DNA of 64,000 nt from Bacteroidales bacterium (GCA_025355465.1 JANXZO010000051.1:30178-94177); one strand, 5' to 3'; shown: positions 8,912 through 19,129, counted from the stretch's first letter. Program-made: numbers and translations. Notes: generated by a model from the letters alone, not told the origin.

Positions 8912-9210
8912 TAATCTTTCGGTTTTTTCATGATGGCGAAAATCTCGATCACATAGCCGGCAAGGATCAGTATCGGGGCCAGAGTAAGTCTTTGAAAGCT
9001 GAAAAGTTCATAGCTGAATTTGGTCGGATCATCAGAACCACCTCCAATCATCAGCAGGAAACCGACCACGATGAAAGCAAGGCCGATGAGCATAAGCCGG
9101 TAGTTTTCTTTGCCAAAAGCAAATTCACCCAAACGCTGGGGGGCGATAGGCTGTTTTGCAAGTGTATCTGCAGGTTTCGGGGGAGAGTTTTTCTTCTTAT
9201 ACTTTTCCAT
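8911..9210 (-). CDS. DUF3098 membrane protein
   Basis: A small protein of 99 residues with a basic, proline-rich cytoplasmic N-terminus and two transmembrane helices (about residues 38-57 and 75-93). The motif [11 protein letters not shown] followed by a short [10 protein letters not shown] loop is typical of DUF3098, a Bacteroidota family usually found next to ftsX, as here. Its function is unknown; the position between ftsX and uppP suggests a role in division or cell-envelope assembly. It has its own TAnnTTTG box upstream and a 1-bp overlap with uppP. Confidence 0.83.
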   Translation of the reverse strand: MEKYKKKNSPPKPADTLAKQPIAPQRLGEFAFGKENYRLMLIGLAFIVVGFLLMIGGGSDDPTKFSYELFSFQRLTLAPILILAGYVIEIFAIMKKPKD

Positions 9211-9232
9211 AACTCATTTGGCATTGAGTTGA

Positions 9233-9240
9233 CAAAGGTA
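9233..9240 (-). promoter_or_regulatory. Candidate -7 box for DUF3098-uppP-truB
   Basis: The minus strand reads TACCTTTG (consensus TAnnTTTG) in the 48-bp gap between ftsX and DUF3098, 23 bp before the ATG at 9210. It could give the three downstream genes an internal promoter. No -33 TTTG at standard spacing was found. Confidence 0.45.
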
Positions 9241-9258
9241 ATCATTCTTTTCTAAAAA

Positions 9259-10167
9259 TTATGTGTAGAGCAAATCTGTGCTGATCCGCAGGTATTTTCT
9301 GACCGCGAACCAGGTAGATGTCCAGGAAAGAATCGCGCCCAGTAAAAAGATGCCCGCCACCAGAATCACAAGAATGAGCGGATCTTCAAGTTCCATTAAT
9401 TCGGGCATCTGGTCGATGGCGAAATAGGTTACCAGCACAAGCAAGGCAATGGCAAAAATTGCACTGATACAGCCATGCAGAACGCTGCGGGCCACAATCG
9501 GCTTGCGAATGAATCCCTCTGTCGCCCCGACAAGCTGCATGCTCCGGATGATGAACCGTTTAGAATATACCATCAAACGGATGGTATTGTTTATTAATAC
9601 CATGGCGATAAAGAGAAGAACGCCTGTAAAAGCCAGCAGGATCAGACTGATTTTTTCGAGATTCTTGTTGATTATATCAACAAGCGACCGCTGGTAGAAA
9701 ACCTCTTTGACCTCCGGAATGGCCAGAAGACGCCGTTCAATTCGTGCCAGGGAGTCGGAATTTGCATAGGGGGCTTTAATCCGGAGCTCAATGCTTGGAA
9801 GCAAGGGGTTGTATCCGAGAAATCCGATGAAATCCTCTCCAAGTTCATCCTGCAGTTTATCGGCCGCTCTTTCCCGTGTAATAAACTCCGAAGACTTAAC
9901 ATAGGCGGCAACATCAAGCCTCTTTTTTAATTCCAGCACCGCAGGTTCCTTCACTCCCTCCTTTATCATGATCGAGAAGCCGATGTTTTCCTTCACATAA
10001 TCCGAAAGCTTTTTTGCATGAAGGATGATCATGCCCAGAAATCCCAATAAAAACAGCACCAGGGTGATGCTGATAATGGTTGTGACATAGGAGGTAGCGA
10101 TGCGCCGCTGGTAATAGCGTTCTTCCTGTTGCAGCATAGGGTTGAAATGCGTGATAAAATTACGCAA
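9259..10167 (-). CDS. ftsX: Cell-division protein FtsX
   Basis: A permease-type membrane protein of 302 residues. It has an N-terminal cytoplasmic tail, TM1 (about residues 28-50), a periplasmic domain (about 51-175) and three C-terminal helices: the FtsX layout. With the ATPase FtsE it regulates cell-wall hydrolases at the septum. The AFTGVLLFIAMVLINNTIRLMVYSKR and IRSMQLVGATEGFIRKP stretches are family hallmarks. ftsE is not in the window. The start lies 4 bp after the stop of the AsmA-like paralogue, so it is the third gene of the operon. Confidence 0.92.
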   Translation of the reverse strand: MRNFITHFNPMLQQEERYYQRRIATSYVTTIISITLVLFLLGFLGMIILHAKKLSDYVKENIGFSIMIKEGVKEPAVLELKKRLDVAAYVKSSEFITRERAADKLQDELGEDFIGFLGYNPLLPSIELRIKAPYANSDSLARIERRLLAIPEVKEVFYQRSLVDIINKNLEKISLILLAFTGVLLFIAMVLINNTIRLMVYSKRFIIRSMQLVGATEGFIRKPIVARSVLHGCISAIFAIALLVLVTYFAIDQMPELMELEDPLILVILVAGIFLLGAILSWTSTWFAVRKYLRISTDLLYT

Positions 10168-10171
10168 TATT

Positions 10172-11386
10172 TTACTTCGCCCCCCTCTTTTCCTGCTTAA
10201 TCAGCTCTTTTTGTGCTTTGGAGATAAAGCCCATGGTTGATTTAAGGCCGCTCAGGGTGCTTTTCCACAAGAAGTTAAATATTCCCTTCGATTTATCGCG
10301 TGTGAAGTAAACTGTTCCGGTATGCATTTTTCCGGAACGTGTCGGGTTATCGTTGTTAACTACCAGGTCATTGGCCACGAAATTGATCACCCCTTTTTTG
10401 ATCTTCCCCCAGGTATTATTCTTCTTGTCTATCATGCTGATGGATAGATTTTTGTAGTAAAATAACAGCTTTCCCTGCGCCGCGTTATCGTTGGCATAAA
10501 CCTGTGGAATGATGAGTTTGTTTATCTGTCCGCTTTTCACTTCTGCCGGCAGCAGTTTCGAAAGCATGGGGTTGATCTCACAGAGGTCGAACTCTCCGAT
10601 CATGGCGGAAAAGGTGAACGCGTTTCCCGGATCACCAAATTTGAACCTTAGCGTGGCATCGAGCTTTAGCGTTCCCATCAGGTAGGCAGTTCCTCTAAGT
10701 TCTGAGACATAGCCTGCGTTTAGCAGCAACGAATCATTGGTTACACCGGTCATTGTGGCACTCATTCTGCTGAAGAATAGCGTTCCCGGTTCTGCACCTA
10801 TCTGTTCGCTATAAGTAGCTTTACCGTTGGTAAGTTTTACGGTGTCGATTTTCAGGTAGTCCTTCAGGCTTCTGATCGCATCCTGTGGCATGGGTGGCCT
10901 GAATCCTGGCCTGGGCAGGATCCGCTTGTCCCGATAATCGTCGAGCAGTAAACTGTCAATTTCCATCAGCCCCGCATTGATCTTTCCGGCCAGAATCAGC
11001 TCCCTGAAATTGAAGCGTTCAACATGAAGCGAGGGAACCTTGATATCCATTCGGTCGGTTTGATAACCAAATTTCCGGGTATAGTCGTAACGATTGAAAA
11101 GTGGTTCCAGGTGAAAATTCTTTACATACAGGGACTTTTGTCCGGTTGAAAGGCCAACTTCTCCCAGGGATATTTTGTTCAGCCCGTTTTTCGTATTCAC
11201 TGCGATACCCACGAGATGGATACTGAAATCCTCTGCATTAAAAAGGTTTCGGGTTCCGGTGTGTGATGAGTCAACCAGGATGTTCCTTATGGCGATGTAA
11301 CAGGTGGGGATTGCCATAAGCTTTGCTTTGGGCTTGTCTTCACTGCTTTCGCGCTTCACGGTATCGATGATAAAAATGCGTAGCAT
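10172..11386 (-). CDS. AsmA-like paralogue, probably 5'-disrupted by an amber codon
   Basis: The open frame from the internal ATG at 11386 encodes 404 residues homologous along their whole length to the C-terminal ~400 residues of the upstream 1320-residue protein. Shared landmarks are SSYRDKR/LDDYRDKR, PLMPQQMIR/PPMPQDAIR, EEQTGSEPGRLFF/SEQIGAEPGTLFF, NPMLTKLLP/NPMLSKLLP and FNFVWKSTLSG/FNFLWKSTLSG. The original start is almost certainly the ATG at 11518, which overlaps the upstream stop (ATGA). From there the frame holds a TM segment, an in-frame TAG at 11428-11426 and then this ORF, so the protein would lose most of its membrane anchor. It may be a young pseudogene, a re-initiated product, or a sequencing error. 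AsmA-like proteins act in envelope lipid transport; the role here is inferred. Confidence 0.7.
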   Translation of the reverse strand: MLRIFIIDTVKRESSEDKPKAKLMAIPTCYIAIRNILVDSSHTGTRNLFNAEDFSIHLVGIAVNTKNGLNKISLGEVGLSTGQKSLYVKNFHLEPLFNRYDYTRKFGYQTDRMDIKVPSLHVERFNFRELILAGKINAGLMEIDSLLLDDYRDKRILPRPGFRPPMPQDAIRSLKDYLKIDTVKLTNGKATYSEQIGAEPGTLFFSRMSATMTGVTNDSLLLNAGYVSELRGTAYLMGTLKLDATLRFKFGDPGNAFTFSAMIGEFDLCEINPMLSKLLPAEVKSGQINKLIIPQVYANDNAAQGKLLFYYKNLSISMIDKKNNTWGKIKKGVINFVANDLVVNNDNPTRSGKMHTGTVYFTRDKSKGIFNFLWKSTLSGLKSTMGFISKAQKELIKQEKRGAK

Positions 11387-11518
11387 CTTTCCGTAATGCA
11401 GATACCCGTAAGCAAATATAGCTGCCTAGACAACGATCAGTACCGCCAGAATCCACAGGATGATCCTGAGAAACAGACGTAATTTTCCCTTTGGGTGCTT
11501 GGATTCCGGATTTGTCAT
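11387..11518 (-). pseudogene. N-terminal anchor of the AsmA-like paralogue, interrupted by TAG
   Basis: Reading leftward from the ATG at 11518, the frame gives a basic start (MTNPESKHPKGKLRL), then a hydrophobic stretch (FLRIILWILAVLIVV), a TAG at 11428-11426, and continues in the same frame as AAIFAYGYLHYGK directly into the ATG at 11386. The distance from 11518 to 11386 is exactly 44 codons. The hydrophobic helix is split by a single stop, and one base change would restore a sense codon. The ATGA overlap with the upstream gene supports 11518 as the ancestral start. Confidence 0.78.
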
Positions 11519-14500
11519 TGTTTCATTTTCTTTTCCGCCCGGCGGATCTGCCGCTGGATTTTAGTATTGAATCCGGCAGTTGATTTGATTCCGCTCAGGG
11601 TGCTTTTCCATACGAAATTAAAAAACCCTTTTGATTTGTTGCGTTCAAAATAGACGACGCCGGTGCGCATTCGTCCGTTGTCATTCGGATTATTGTCGGG
11701 AAGGAGTATGTTTGCCACCTCTGTGAGCACCGACTGCTCCAATTTGTCTATCGTACTGGAAACGGGTTTATCCAGGCTGACCCTTAGACCGTAAAAGTTC
11801 ATGTCCATAAACCCTCTGGCAATGTTGTTGTTGGCATGGATGTGCTTGATTTCGGTTTTTGGAGACACGCCTCTTGCAACCGATACCGGCAAAAGTTTCG
11901 TCAGCATGGGATTGAGTTCGCGAAGGTCGAGCCACCCAACTGAAGCACGCAGCGTAAAACTATCCCTGGGATGGTCAAGCGGGAACCAAAACAACGCTTC
12001 TACCCGGGTTTTCCCCATCAGTGCAGCCGTTCCGTGTACATTCAGTGCGGCGGACTGCAGGGGGGCTGCCACCGGGCCCATGGTGGAAAATCCTGTTACC
12101 AGGAGGTTCATCTGGTCGAAGAAAAGCCGGCCGGGTTCACTGCCGGTTTGCTCCTCGTAGGCAGCAAAGGCCCCTGTGATCGTGATTGTGTCGATTTGCG
12201 CAGGAAAGTTTATTTTCCGGATCATCTGCTGCGGCATCAAAGGGGTTGGTCCCGCTGGCAAATTTACCCGCTTGTCGCGGTATGACGAAAACCGCATCCC
12301 GCTTACACGAAAGTTACCGGCATAAAGCCGGCCCTGGGCGAGAAGCCTTCTGAAATTGACGCGCTCCAGATCAATTCTGGGAATTTTCAGCTCCAGTTGA
12401 TCTGTTTCGAATCCCGCTCTGGCCGGGAAATCCGTACGGTTGAAATTGGAGGTCAGTGTAACTGAATCCACGAAGGCAGTTTTTTCATTGGAGGAAAATC
12501 CAAACCTGCGAAAGGAAAAAGTATACAAACTGTCCTTTAAAGTCCTGCTGAAGCCGGACGCGGAGAATTCGATATTTTCTGTATTAAAAAGTGGCGTTTG
12601 CTGGGGGTTGGACCGGGTTACAGAATCCACCTTCACCTGTTTCGCCCGCAAAAGAATCCCTTTCAGCGACAAGGTGTTTTGTTTCCCGTTTTCGATGGTG
12701 AGAACCCCCATTTCGGCATTGTTGATTTCAATCGTCCGGATTCTCAGCGTTTCCATGAATGGCGGAAGGTGAAGCACGTAAGGCTGCAAGGGGTCACCAA
12801 CAGTCTTCGATTTCGCTTCTGCTTTTCTTAATTCGGCGGCAAATACCGGGCTCTGTAGCCGGATATTGTCAAATATCCACTCATTGTCAAAAATTGCCCT
12901 GTCGAAGTAGAATCCTGTCACCTTCGCCTCCGGAATCGTTGCAGAAAAAGACATTTTTTTTTCAGGAAGGTCCGAAAGCTTTCTCAGCGGGGTGAGCTTT
13001 AAACCATAAAACGTAATGTCTGCCGGATAGGAATGAACATCCAGCTCCCGGCATTCGAGGGCATAGTTACTGTCGGCAAATACCGCCCTGAACGGAAAGA
13101 CCTTCAATTGCAGGGAGTCGAAGCTGATAAGGCCATCCTTTTTATCTTTCAAAGGCAAATGGACCCTGGCATTCAACAACCCGAAATCAACATCTTTGAG
13201 TGAAAAATAGGAGGCTTTCCTGTTCTCAAGGCCATCGTAAGAAAATGCTCCATGCCTGACCACCATCCTGCCTACTTCAAAATCCCGGATAAACTTGTCT
13301 GTATGAAGAAGCGCTGTCTCCTCTGCAGGACCTTCCGGAAGAGGATTGTTTTCTGTCTTCAGCCTCAGAGAGGGTTCTTCAAGGCTGATCACGTTTGCCT
13401 TAAGTACTTTGTCGAGAAACAACTTCCTGTGATTCAGTCCGGTGAGACGTAACTTCTGAAGTGTAAAATCGATGGAGACCGGTGGTCGTCCTTCATAACC
13501 GGCTGCAATATAACCAGGGCCGCCTGCTTTGTCGAAACTGATCTCCTCGGCTTCTATCAAGGAATCGGTGGTGATAACCTTGGCGTGCCAGATCTTGAGA
13601 TGGCGCATACCGTCGGGCGATGTAAGCGTAACACCGCGAAGGTCGAGACTGAAATCACGACTGTAAAAATATCCCTGCTGGTTCAACCCATGTACCGAAT
13701 CGATCAGAAACTGCTGCATATCAAGATCGAACCGGGCACCAGCAATTTTCTCACTCACCTGGTCCTGTTCACGCAAAAACATTCCGTGTCCGTTTTGGAT
13801 GCTGATCGAATTTCCTTTCACCACGTAAACATATTTTTTCAGAAGATCATAAACGAAATCCTCATTTTCTTCGGTAAAGAAATCTTCCGGTCTTTTGAAT
13901 CGGGGATCGTTGTTTTTGGGAGCACGGTAGCGGGTTAACTTGAAATCGGGCTCCTGTATCTCCAGCCTGTCAAAATCAAAGTCGCGGTAGTTGAACAGTT
14001 TTTTCAGGTTTATCCTGCTAAATACAACCCTCGGAAGAAGGAGACTGATTGTATTCTTGCGATCAGCTGTTGCCCTGAGGTCCATGTTTTTATCAGGAAA
14101 GATAAGACCGTCGCTGATCTCAATCTGCGATTTTGCAGTGGAAATCCCGATCCTGGCAGCGCTCAGCACATGGACCTTATCCCGCAGTCTCAGGTTGAAC
14201 CTTTGCAGTGAAAGGTCAATGTCGCGGGCATAAAGAATTTTCCTTTTGTCAAGATGGGCTGTTGAATCCAGATAAAACCCGATCAGGTCGAGGTCGGCCG
14301 AACCTATTCTCAGTTCAGGGCCATGGTCGTCAAGGAACGCGTAATATTCGAATGCCGCCTGTCGTATCAGCAAAGTATCGATTGCCACCGATCTCAGGGC
14401 TCCCGAAATAATTGTGTACATCCTGGCAATTTTGAACTTCTCCTTCTTTTTCCTGACTTTACTGCTTTCACGGACCAACAGGTTGTGATAAATTTTCATG

Positions 14501-15477
14501 GAGAAGTTCGTCAGGGCAAGGTTCTGTATCTTCACTTTTTTCTCGATGAGCGCCTCGTACAGATTGATTCCTTCAATGGAAAAAGCGGGCAGAAAGAACT
14601 GAAAAAAATCACCACGCGGACGATTATGCAGCCCGCGTAATGAAAAATTGGGTCGCATGGATAGATTCTTTCCATAAAGCCGGCTTCTGCTGAGTGAAAA
14701 ACCCAGTTCGCTGGCTTTAATGAAATAGAGACTATCGGCCATGATGTATTCGAAGTTGTGCACCATCCAGTCAATATCGCGCGAATAGAAAACCCGTTCA
14801 CGGTTGTAATAGCTGAATGGATTTACAGAAACATCGCGAAGGATCGTGGAAAATTCATACTCCCCGGTGGAAAGCTTTCCTGTTTTTTGACGGAATGATG
14901 TCAATAATAGTCCATGGTTCACGACTACCGAATCGATATGAAAATCCTTGAACAATCCGGAAACAGCCGGGTAAATGTCATCATAAATAACACGCCAGCG
15001 GGCCTTGCGTGCCGTCGCTGTATCGGGAAACCCAACAATACTTATTTGCGGCCGTTCGAAAAGCAATTGCCTCAGAGTAACCCGGTGCTGGTCATAAATC
15101 TGCCAGAAGTGTATCCGGTCGATCGTAAATGAGTTTATAAAGACCTGATAGAGGGAGTTTGAAATTTTTCCTTTTAGCTTTAGCCGATTGTATACCTGGG
15201 TGTCGGGAATGAGCGCAAAACTGTCGATGGTAACTTTTCCGGTCATGATGTTGAAATTCATCCTGCGAAAATCAACACGGTAAAGCCCCTTCGTGGCAAC
15301 CTGAATTTTTTTCTGTAGAAAGTCACGCAGAAACCTTTCGCCGAAATAGTTAAAACCGAAAAACAAAGCAAAATAGGAAAGAACAGAGAAAAGTACCAAA
15401 GAGGCAAAAATTTTCTGCAAAAGATGGCGACGGCGTTTAGGAAGGTGCGTTTTTTTTTCCGGTTCCTCTTCTGACAT
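11515..15477 (-). CDS. Large AsmA/TamB-like membrane-anchored protein
   Basis: A protein of 1320 residues with a cytoplasmic basic N-terminus, one TM helix (about residues 19-42, LLQKIFASLVLFSVLSYF) and then a long, almost entirely beta-strand region. It shows recurring patterns such as IDSVxLxxN, FDLDMQQFLIDSV and RLYGKNLSMRP. This architecture is that of AsmA-like proteins, which anchor in the inner membrane and span the periplasm; known members move phospholipids or affect outer-membrane assembly. The last ~400 residues are duplicated in the next gene. The gene starts the leftward operon that includes ftsX and uppP, consistent with envelope work. The family is assigned by layout, not by a specific motif, so the exact role is open. 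Confidence 0.62.
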   Translation of the reverse strand: MSEEEPEKKTHLPKRRRHLLQKIFASLVLFSVLSYFALFFGFNYFGERFLRDFLQKKIQVATKGLYRVDFRRMNFNIMTGKVTIDSFALIPDTQVYNRLKLKGKISNSLYQVFINSFTIDRIHFWQIYDQHRVTLRQLLFERPQISIVGFPDTATARKARWRVIYDDIYPAVSGLFKDFHIDSVVVNHGLLLTSFRQKTGKLSTGEYEFSTILRDVSVNPFSYYNRERVFYSRDIDWMVHNFEYIMADSLYFIKASELGFSLSRSRLYGKNLSMRPNFSLRGLHNRPRGDFFQFFLPAFSIEGINLYEALIEKKVKIQNLALTNFSMKIYHNLLVRESSKVRKKKEKFKIARMYTIISGALRSVAIDTLLIRQAAFEYYAFLDDHGPELRIGSADLDLIGFYLDSTAHLDKRKILYARDIDLSLQRFNLRLRDKVHVLSAARIGISTAKSQIEISDGLIFPDKNMDLRATADRKNTISLLLPRVVFSRINLKKLFNYRDFDFDRLEIQEPDFKLTRYRAPKNNDPRFKRPEDFFTEENEDFVYDLLKKYVYVVKGNSISIQNGHGMFLREQDQVSEKIAGARFDLDMQQFLIDSVHGLNQQGYFYSRDFSLDLRGVTLTSPDGMRHLKIWHAKVITTDSLIEAEEISFDKAGGPGYIAAGYEGRPPVSIDFTLQKLRLTGLNHRKLFLDKVLKANVISLEEPSLRLKTENNPLPEGPAEETALLHTDKFIRDFEVGRMVVRHGAFSYDGLENRKASYFSLKDVDFGLLNARVHLPLKDKKDGLISFDSLQLKVFPFRAVFADSNYALECRELDVHSYPADITFYGLKLTPLRKLSDLPEKKMSFSATIPEAKVTGFYFDRAIFDNEWIFDNIRLQSPVFAAELRKAEAKSKTVGDPLQPYVLHLPPFMETLRIRTIEINNAEMGVLTIENGKQNTLSLKGILLRAKQVKVDSVTRSNPQQTPLFNTENIEFSASGFSRTLKDSLYTFSFRRFGFSSNEKTAFVDSVTLTSNFNRTDFPARAGFETDQLELKIPRIDLERVNFRRLLAQGRLYAGNFRVSGMRFSSYRDKRVNLPAGPTPLMPQQMIRKINFPAQIDTITITGAFAAYEEQTGSEPGRLFFDQMNLLVTGFSTMGPVAAPLQSAALNVHGTAALMGKTRVEALFWFPLDHPRDSFTLRASVGWLDLRELNPMLTKLLPVSVARGVSPKTEIKHIHANNNIARGFMDMNFYGLRVSLDKPVSSTIDKLEQSVLTEVANILLPDNNPNDNGRMRTGVVYFERNKSKGFFNFVWKSTLSGIKSTAGFNTKIQRQIRRAEKKMKQ

Positions 15478-15498
15478 GATCGCAATGGGTTAATTACC

Positions 15499-15506
15499 CA
15501 AAGATA
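15499..15506 (-). promoter_or_regulatory. Candidate -7 box for the AsmA-like/ftsX operon
   Basis: The minus strand reads TATCTTTG (TAnnTTTG), 22 bp before the ATG at 15477, in the 84-bp divergent gap shared with leuS. No matching -33 element was seen. Confidence 0.42.
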
Positions 15507-15534
15507 TACATTTCCGGTATTCCTGCGTTTTTGA

Positions 15535-15542
15535 TAACTTTG
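15535..15542 (+). promoter_or_regulatory. Candidate -7 box for leuS
   Basis: TAACTTTG matches TAnnTTTG and lies 19 bp before the leuS ATG at 15562. It faces away from the box at 15506-15499, forming a compact divergent promoter region. No clear -33 TTTG is present. Confidence 0.48.
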
Positions 15543-15561
15543 CGGCCCCTAAACAGAACAA

Positions 15562-18294
15562 ATGGATTATAATTTCACGGAAATAGAAAAAAAATGGCAG
15601 AAGTACTGGGTGGATCACAAAACCTACAAAACCGAAATTGATCTTTCCCGGCCCAAATTTTATGTTCTCGACATGTTCCCCTACCCTTCCGGTGCCGGGT
15701 TGCACGTTGGTCATCCGCTGGGGTATATTGCTTCTGATATCTATTCCCGTTACAAACGGCTGAAGGGTTTTAATGTGCTTCATCCGATGGGCTATGATGC
15801 CTATGGTTTGCCGGCCGAACAGTATGCAATCCAAACAGGCACACATCCTGCCATCACAACAGAAAAGAATCTTGCCCGCTATCGTGAGCAGATGGACAAG
15901 ATCGGGTTCTGCTATGACTGGGATCGTGAAGTGAAAACATGTGATCCGGATTATTACAAATGGACACAGTGGACCTTCATTCAGTTGTTTCACCACTGGT
16001 ACAACCCTGTTTCGCAGAAAGCCGAACCGGTTGCAGAACTTGTAAAGGAATTCGAACAAAAGGGTGGAGAAGATTTTACTGCGGATACCTGGGTCTCGTT
16101 TCCGGAAGCAACACAGCAAAAAATTCTGATGAATTACAGGCTCGCCTACCTTTCGGATGCGATGGTAAACTGGTGTCCCGAACTGGGAACTGTGCTGGCC
16201 AACGACGAAGTTGCCAATGGTTTTTCTGTACGTGGAGGCCATCCGGTTGAGCGCAAACTGATGCGCCAATGGTTCCTCCGCATCACTTCTTATGCTCAAC
16301 GGCTGCTCAACGGCCTCGACAACATCGATTTTTCAGATTCCCTGCGGGAGATGCAACGTAACTGGATTGGCAGGTCCGAAGGAGCCGAAATCAGTTTTGC
16401 CATCCCGGAATGTGATCATTCACTTGAAATATTTACAACGCGCCCCGATACCATTTTTGGTGCCACATTCATGGTGGTAGCGCCCGAACACGAGTTGATC
16501 TCCGAAATAACCACCCCCGAACGCAAAGTGGCCGTTGCCCGGTATGTACATGATGCCATGAACCGCTCGGAGCGTGAAAGAATGGCCGAAGTGAAGCACA
16601 TCAGTGGTGAGTTCACAGGTGCATACTGTCTGAATCCATTTAACGGAAAACCCATTCCAATTTGGGTGGCCGACTATGTTCTGGCTGGCTACGGAACAGG
16701 TGCCATCATGGCTGTTCCGGCCCACGACAGCCGCGATTATGCCTTCGCGAAACACTTTCATTTACCAATCATCGAGGTGGTGTCGGGCGGTGATATTTCC
16801 GAAAATTCCTATGATGCAAAAGAAGGCATTCTGGTGAATTCCGAATTTATCAACGGAATGCAGGTAAAAGCCGCCATCAGCACCGTAATCCAAAAAGTCG
16901 ACGAACTGGGTATTGGAAAGGGAAGGGTCAATTTCCGTCTTCGTGATGCCATTTTCAGCCGCCAGCGTTACTGGGGAGAACCCTTTCCCGTTTATTTCAA
17001 AGAAGACGTTGCCTGCACACTAGACGAAAGTGACCTCCCGTTGCTTTTGCCGCCGGTAGATGCTTACCTGCCTACCGCCTCAGGGGAGCCCCCGCTTGCA
17101 CGTGCCAAAAACTGGACAACCCGCGCGGGATATCCTCTTGAAACCAGCACCATGCCCGGTTTTGCCGGTTCAAGTGGCTATTATTACAGGTATATGGATC
17201 CTCACAACCAACAGGAATATTTCTCCAAGGAAGCCGTGAATTACTGGCAGAATGTGGATCTGTACATTGGTGGCGATGAGCATGCCACAGGGCACCTGAT
17301 TTATGCCCGTTTCTGGAACAAATTCCTATTCGATATTGGTCTGGCGATTTCTGAAGAACCCTTTAAAAAACTTGTGAACCAGGGCAAGATCCAGGGTCGC
17401 TCAAGCCTGGTATACAGGATAAAAAGAACCAACACTTTTGTCTCCCATGGCCTGAAAGAGCAATACGAAACCACACCCATGCATGTTGATGTTAGTTTTG
17501 TCGACAACGACGTACTGGACACAGAAGCGTTCCGAAACTGGCGTTCTGATCTTACGGCTTCAGAATTCATCCTGGAAGAGGGTAAATACATTTGCGGTTA
17601 TGCTATCGAAAAAATGTCGAAATCGCTTTACAATGTAGTAAATCCCGACAGTCTCATTGAACGGTATGGTGCCGATACTTTCCGCCTTTATGAAATGTTC
17701 CTCGGTCCACTGGAACAGTCGAAACCCTGGGACACCAACGGTATTGAAGGCGTGTTCCGCTACATTCGTAAATTCTGGAGGCTTTACCACGATGATCAGA
17801 ACCTGTTCCGCGTGGCTGAAGAAAAACCTGATGCGGCCGAGTTGCGTACATTGCATAAAACAATTAAAAAGATCCAGGAAGATATCGAAAGGCTCTCCTT
17901 CAATACGGCTGTCAGCAGTTTCATGATATGTGTAAATGAACTTACTGACCTGAAATGTTCAAAACGCGCCATTCTGCAAGAGCTGGTCGTTCTGATGGCT
18001 CCTTATGCCCCGCACATTGCTGAAGAGCTATGGAATCTGTTGGGAAATGAGGGAAGTGTCACACAGGCAAAATTTCCGGAATTCAATCCGCAATTTTTGG
18101 TAGAAAACACCTTCGAATACCCTGTCTCATTCAATGGCAAAATGCGCTTTAAACTTGAACTGCCGGCCGAATTATCCGTAGCCGAAATTGAGAAAGCTGC
18201 ATTTTCAGCAAAAGAGTCAGAAAAATGGCTTGAAGGAAAAGTACCGAAAAAAGTGATCATTGTACCGAAAAAAATTATCAATTTCGTGTTGTAA
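15562..18294 (+). CDS. leuS: Leucyl-tRNA synthetase
   Basis: A class I synthetase of 910 residues that charges tRNA-Leu. The HIGH-type motif is [10 protein letters not shown] (about residue 46), the KMSKS loop is EKMSKSLYN (about residue 683), and the editing domain contains the [12 protein letters not shown] and [12 protein letters not shown] motifs. The C-terminal tRNA-binding domain is complete. An insertion after [13 protein letters not shown] (about residues 150-190) is typical of Bacteroidota LeuRS. The stop overlaps the ATG of the DUF3108 gene (TAATG). A minus-strand ORF of 269 codons that partly overlaps its 5' end is a shadow. Confidence 0.97.
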   Translation: MDYNFTEIEKKWQKYWVDHKTYKTEIDLSRPKFYVLDMFPYPSGAGLHVGHPLGYIASDIYSRYKRLKGFNVLHPMGYDAYGLPAEQYAIQTGTHPAITTEKNLARYREQMDKIGFCYDWDREVKTCDPDYYKWTQWTFIQLFHHWYNPVSQKAEPVAELVKEFEQKGGEDFTADTWVSFPEATQQKILMNYRLAYLSDAMVNWCPELGTVLANDEVANGFSVRGGHPVERKLMRQWFLRITSYAQRLLNGLDNIDFSDSLREMQRNWIGRSEGAEISFAIPECDHSLEIFTTRPDTIFGATFMVVAPEHELISEITTPERKVAVARYVHDAMNRSERERMAEVKHISGEFTGAYCLNPFNGKPIPIWVADYVLAGYGTGAIMAVPAHDSRDYAFAKHFHLPIIEVVSGGDISENSYDAKEGILVNSEFINGMQVKAAISTVIQKVDELGIGKGRVNFRLRDAIFSRQRYWGEPFPVYFKEDVACTLDESDLPLLLPPVDAYLPTASGEPPLARAKNWTTRAGYPLETSTMPGFAGSSGYYYRYMDPHNQQEYFSKEAVNYWQNVDLYIGGDEHATGHLIYARFWNKFLFDIGLAISEEPFKKLVNQGKIQGRSSLVYRIKRTNTFVSHGLKEQYETTPMHVDVSFVDNDVLDTEAFRNWRSDLTASEFILEEGKYICGYAIEKMSKSLYNVVNPDSLIERYGADTFRLYEMFLGPLEQSKPWDTNGIEGVFRYIRKFWRLYHDDQNLFRVAEEKPDAAELRTLHKTIKKIQEDIERLSFNTAVSSFMICVNELTDLKCSKRAILQELVVLMAPYAPHIAEELWNLLGNEGSVTQAKFPEFNPQFLVENTFEYPVSFNGKMRFKLELPAELSVAEIEKAAFSAKESEKWLEGKVPKKVIIVPKKIINFVL

Positions 18295-19118
18295 TGGTTC
18301 GTTATCTCCCTGGATATCTCCTTATTTTTAGCCTTTTTCTTTACGGTTTCACATGTGCGTTCCCGCCGGCAATATTTGGTCAGTCCTTGAAACCAGTCAG
18401 GAACGAGGCGTTCATCCGGGGTGAAAAGCTGAAATACCGTGTATATTATGATTCTTATGTAACAGGTAAAGTTACGGCCGGAATCGCCACCCTGGAAGTA
18501 AGTCCGGAGGTCAGTCAGATCGAAGGCAGGAATGTTTACCACATGATTGGCGAGGGTCATTCAAAAGGGGCGTTTAGCTGGTTCTTCAAAGTGAACGATC
18601 GTTTTGAAAGCTGGGTCGATACAGAGTACCTGGTACCCTGGGTCTTTATGCGCCGTACCCACGAAGGTGATTATAAGTACCAGGACGATGTGAAATTCAA
18701 CCAGTACTCAGGATCAGTTTCAAGTACCCGCGCCAACAAAAAGATCCCGTCCGGTACGCAGGACCTTATTTCAGCATTCTATTATGCCCGTACTTTCGAT
18801 TTCAGCAATGTAAAGACCGGCGACAATTTCCCTGTTTCATTTTTCCTGGATGATTCGGTGTATGTTTCTCAGATACAGTTTGTGGGGCGCGAGGAGGTAA
18901 TTACTGACCTTGGCAGGTTTCGATGCCTGCGCCTCAAACCGATGGTGGCAACCGGAAACGTATTTAGTCAGCCATATCCCATGGATATTTGGGTGACCGA
19001 CGACAAAAACCATATTCCGGTATTGGGAAAATCAGAAGTGGTGGTGGGTTCCGTAAAACTGGAACTGATTAAATACTCAGGACAGGCCAGCCCGGTATCT
19101 GCGCTGGTAAAAGAATAA
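18294..19118 (+). CDS. DUF3108 exported protein
   Basis: A protein of 274 residues with an N-terminal signal peptide (hydrophobic residues 7-25, cleavage plausible after the IFGQS region). The mature part is beta-rich, with FIRGEKLKYRVYYDSYVTGKVTAG at its start and IWVTDDKNHIPVLGKSEVVVGSVKLEL near the end, the pattern of DUF3108, a periplasmic family of unknown function. The start overlaps the leuS stop by 1 bp, implying coupling. It converges on the TMEM97-like gene with an 11-bp gap. Confidence 0.82.
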   Translation: MVRYLPGYLLIFSLFLYGFTCAFPPAIFGQSLKPVRNEAFIRGEKLKYRVYYDSYVTGKVTAGIATLEVSPEVSQIEGRNVYHMIGEGHSKGAFSWFFKVNDRFESWVDTEYLVPWVFMRRTHEGDYKYQDDVKFNQYSGSVSSTRANKKIPSGTQDLISAFYYARTFDFSNVKTGDNFPVSFFLDDSVYVSQIQFVGREEVITDLGRFRCLRLKPMVATGNVFSQPYPMDIWVTDDKNHIPVLGKSEVVVGSVKLELIKYSGQASPVSALVKE

Positions 19119-19129
19119 TGTGATAACCC

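Noticed and set aside
15490..16299. Minus-strand ORF of 269 codons overlapping the 5' end of leuS
   Set aside because: It is antisense to the conserved leuS catalytic domain, has no recognisable domain and lies in the leuS promoter region. It is a shadow ORF.
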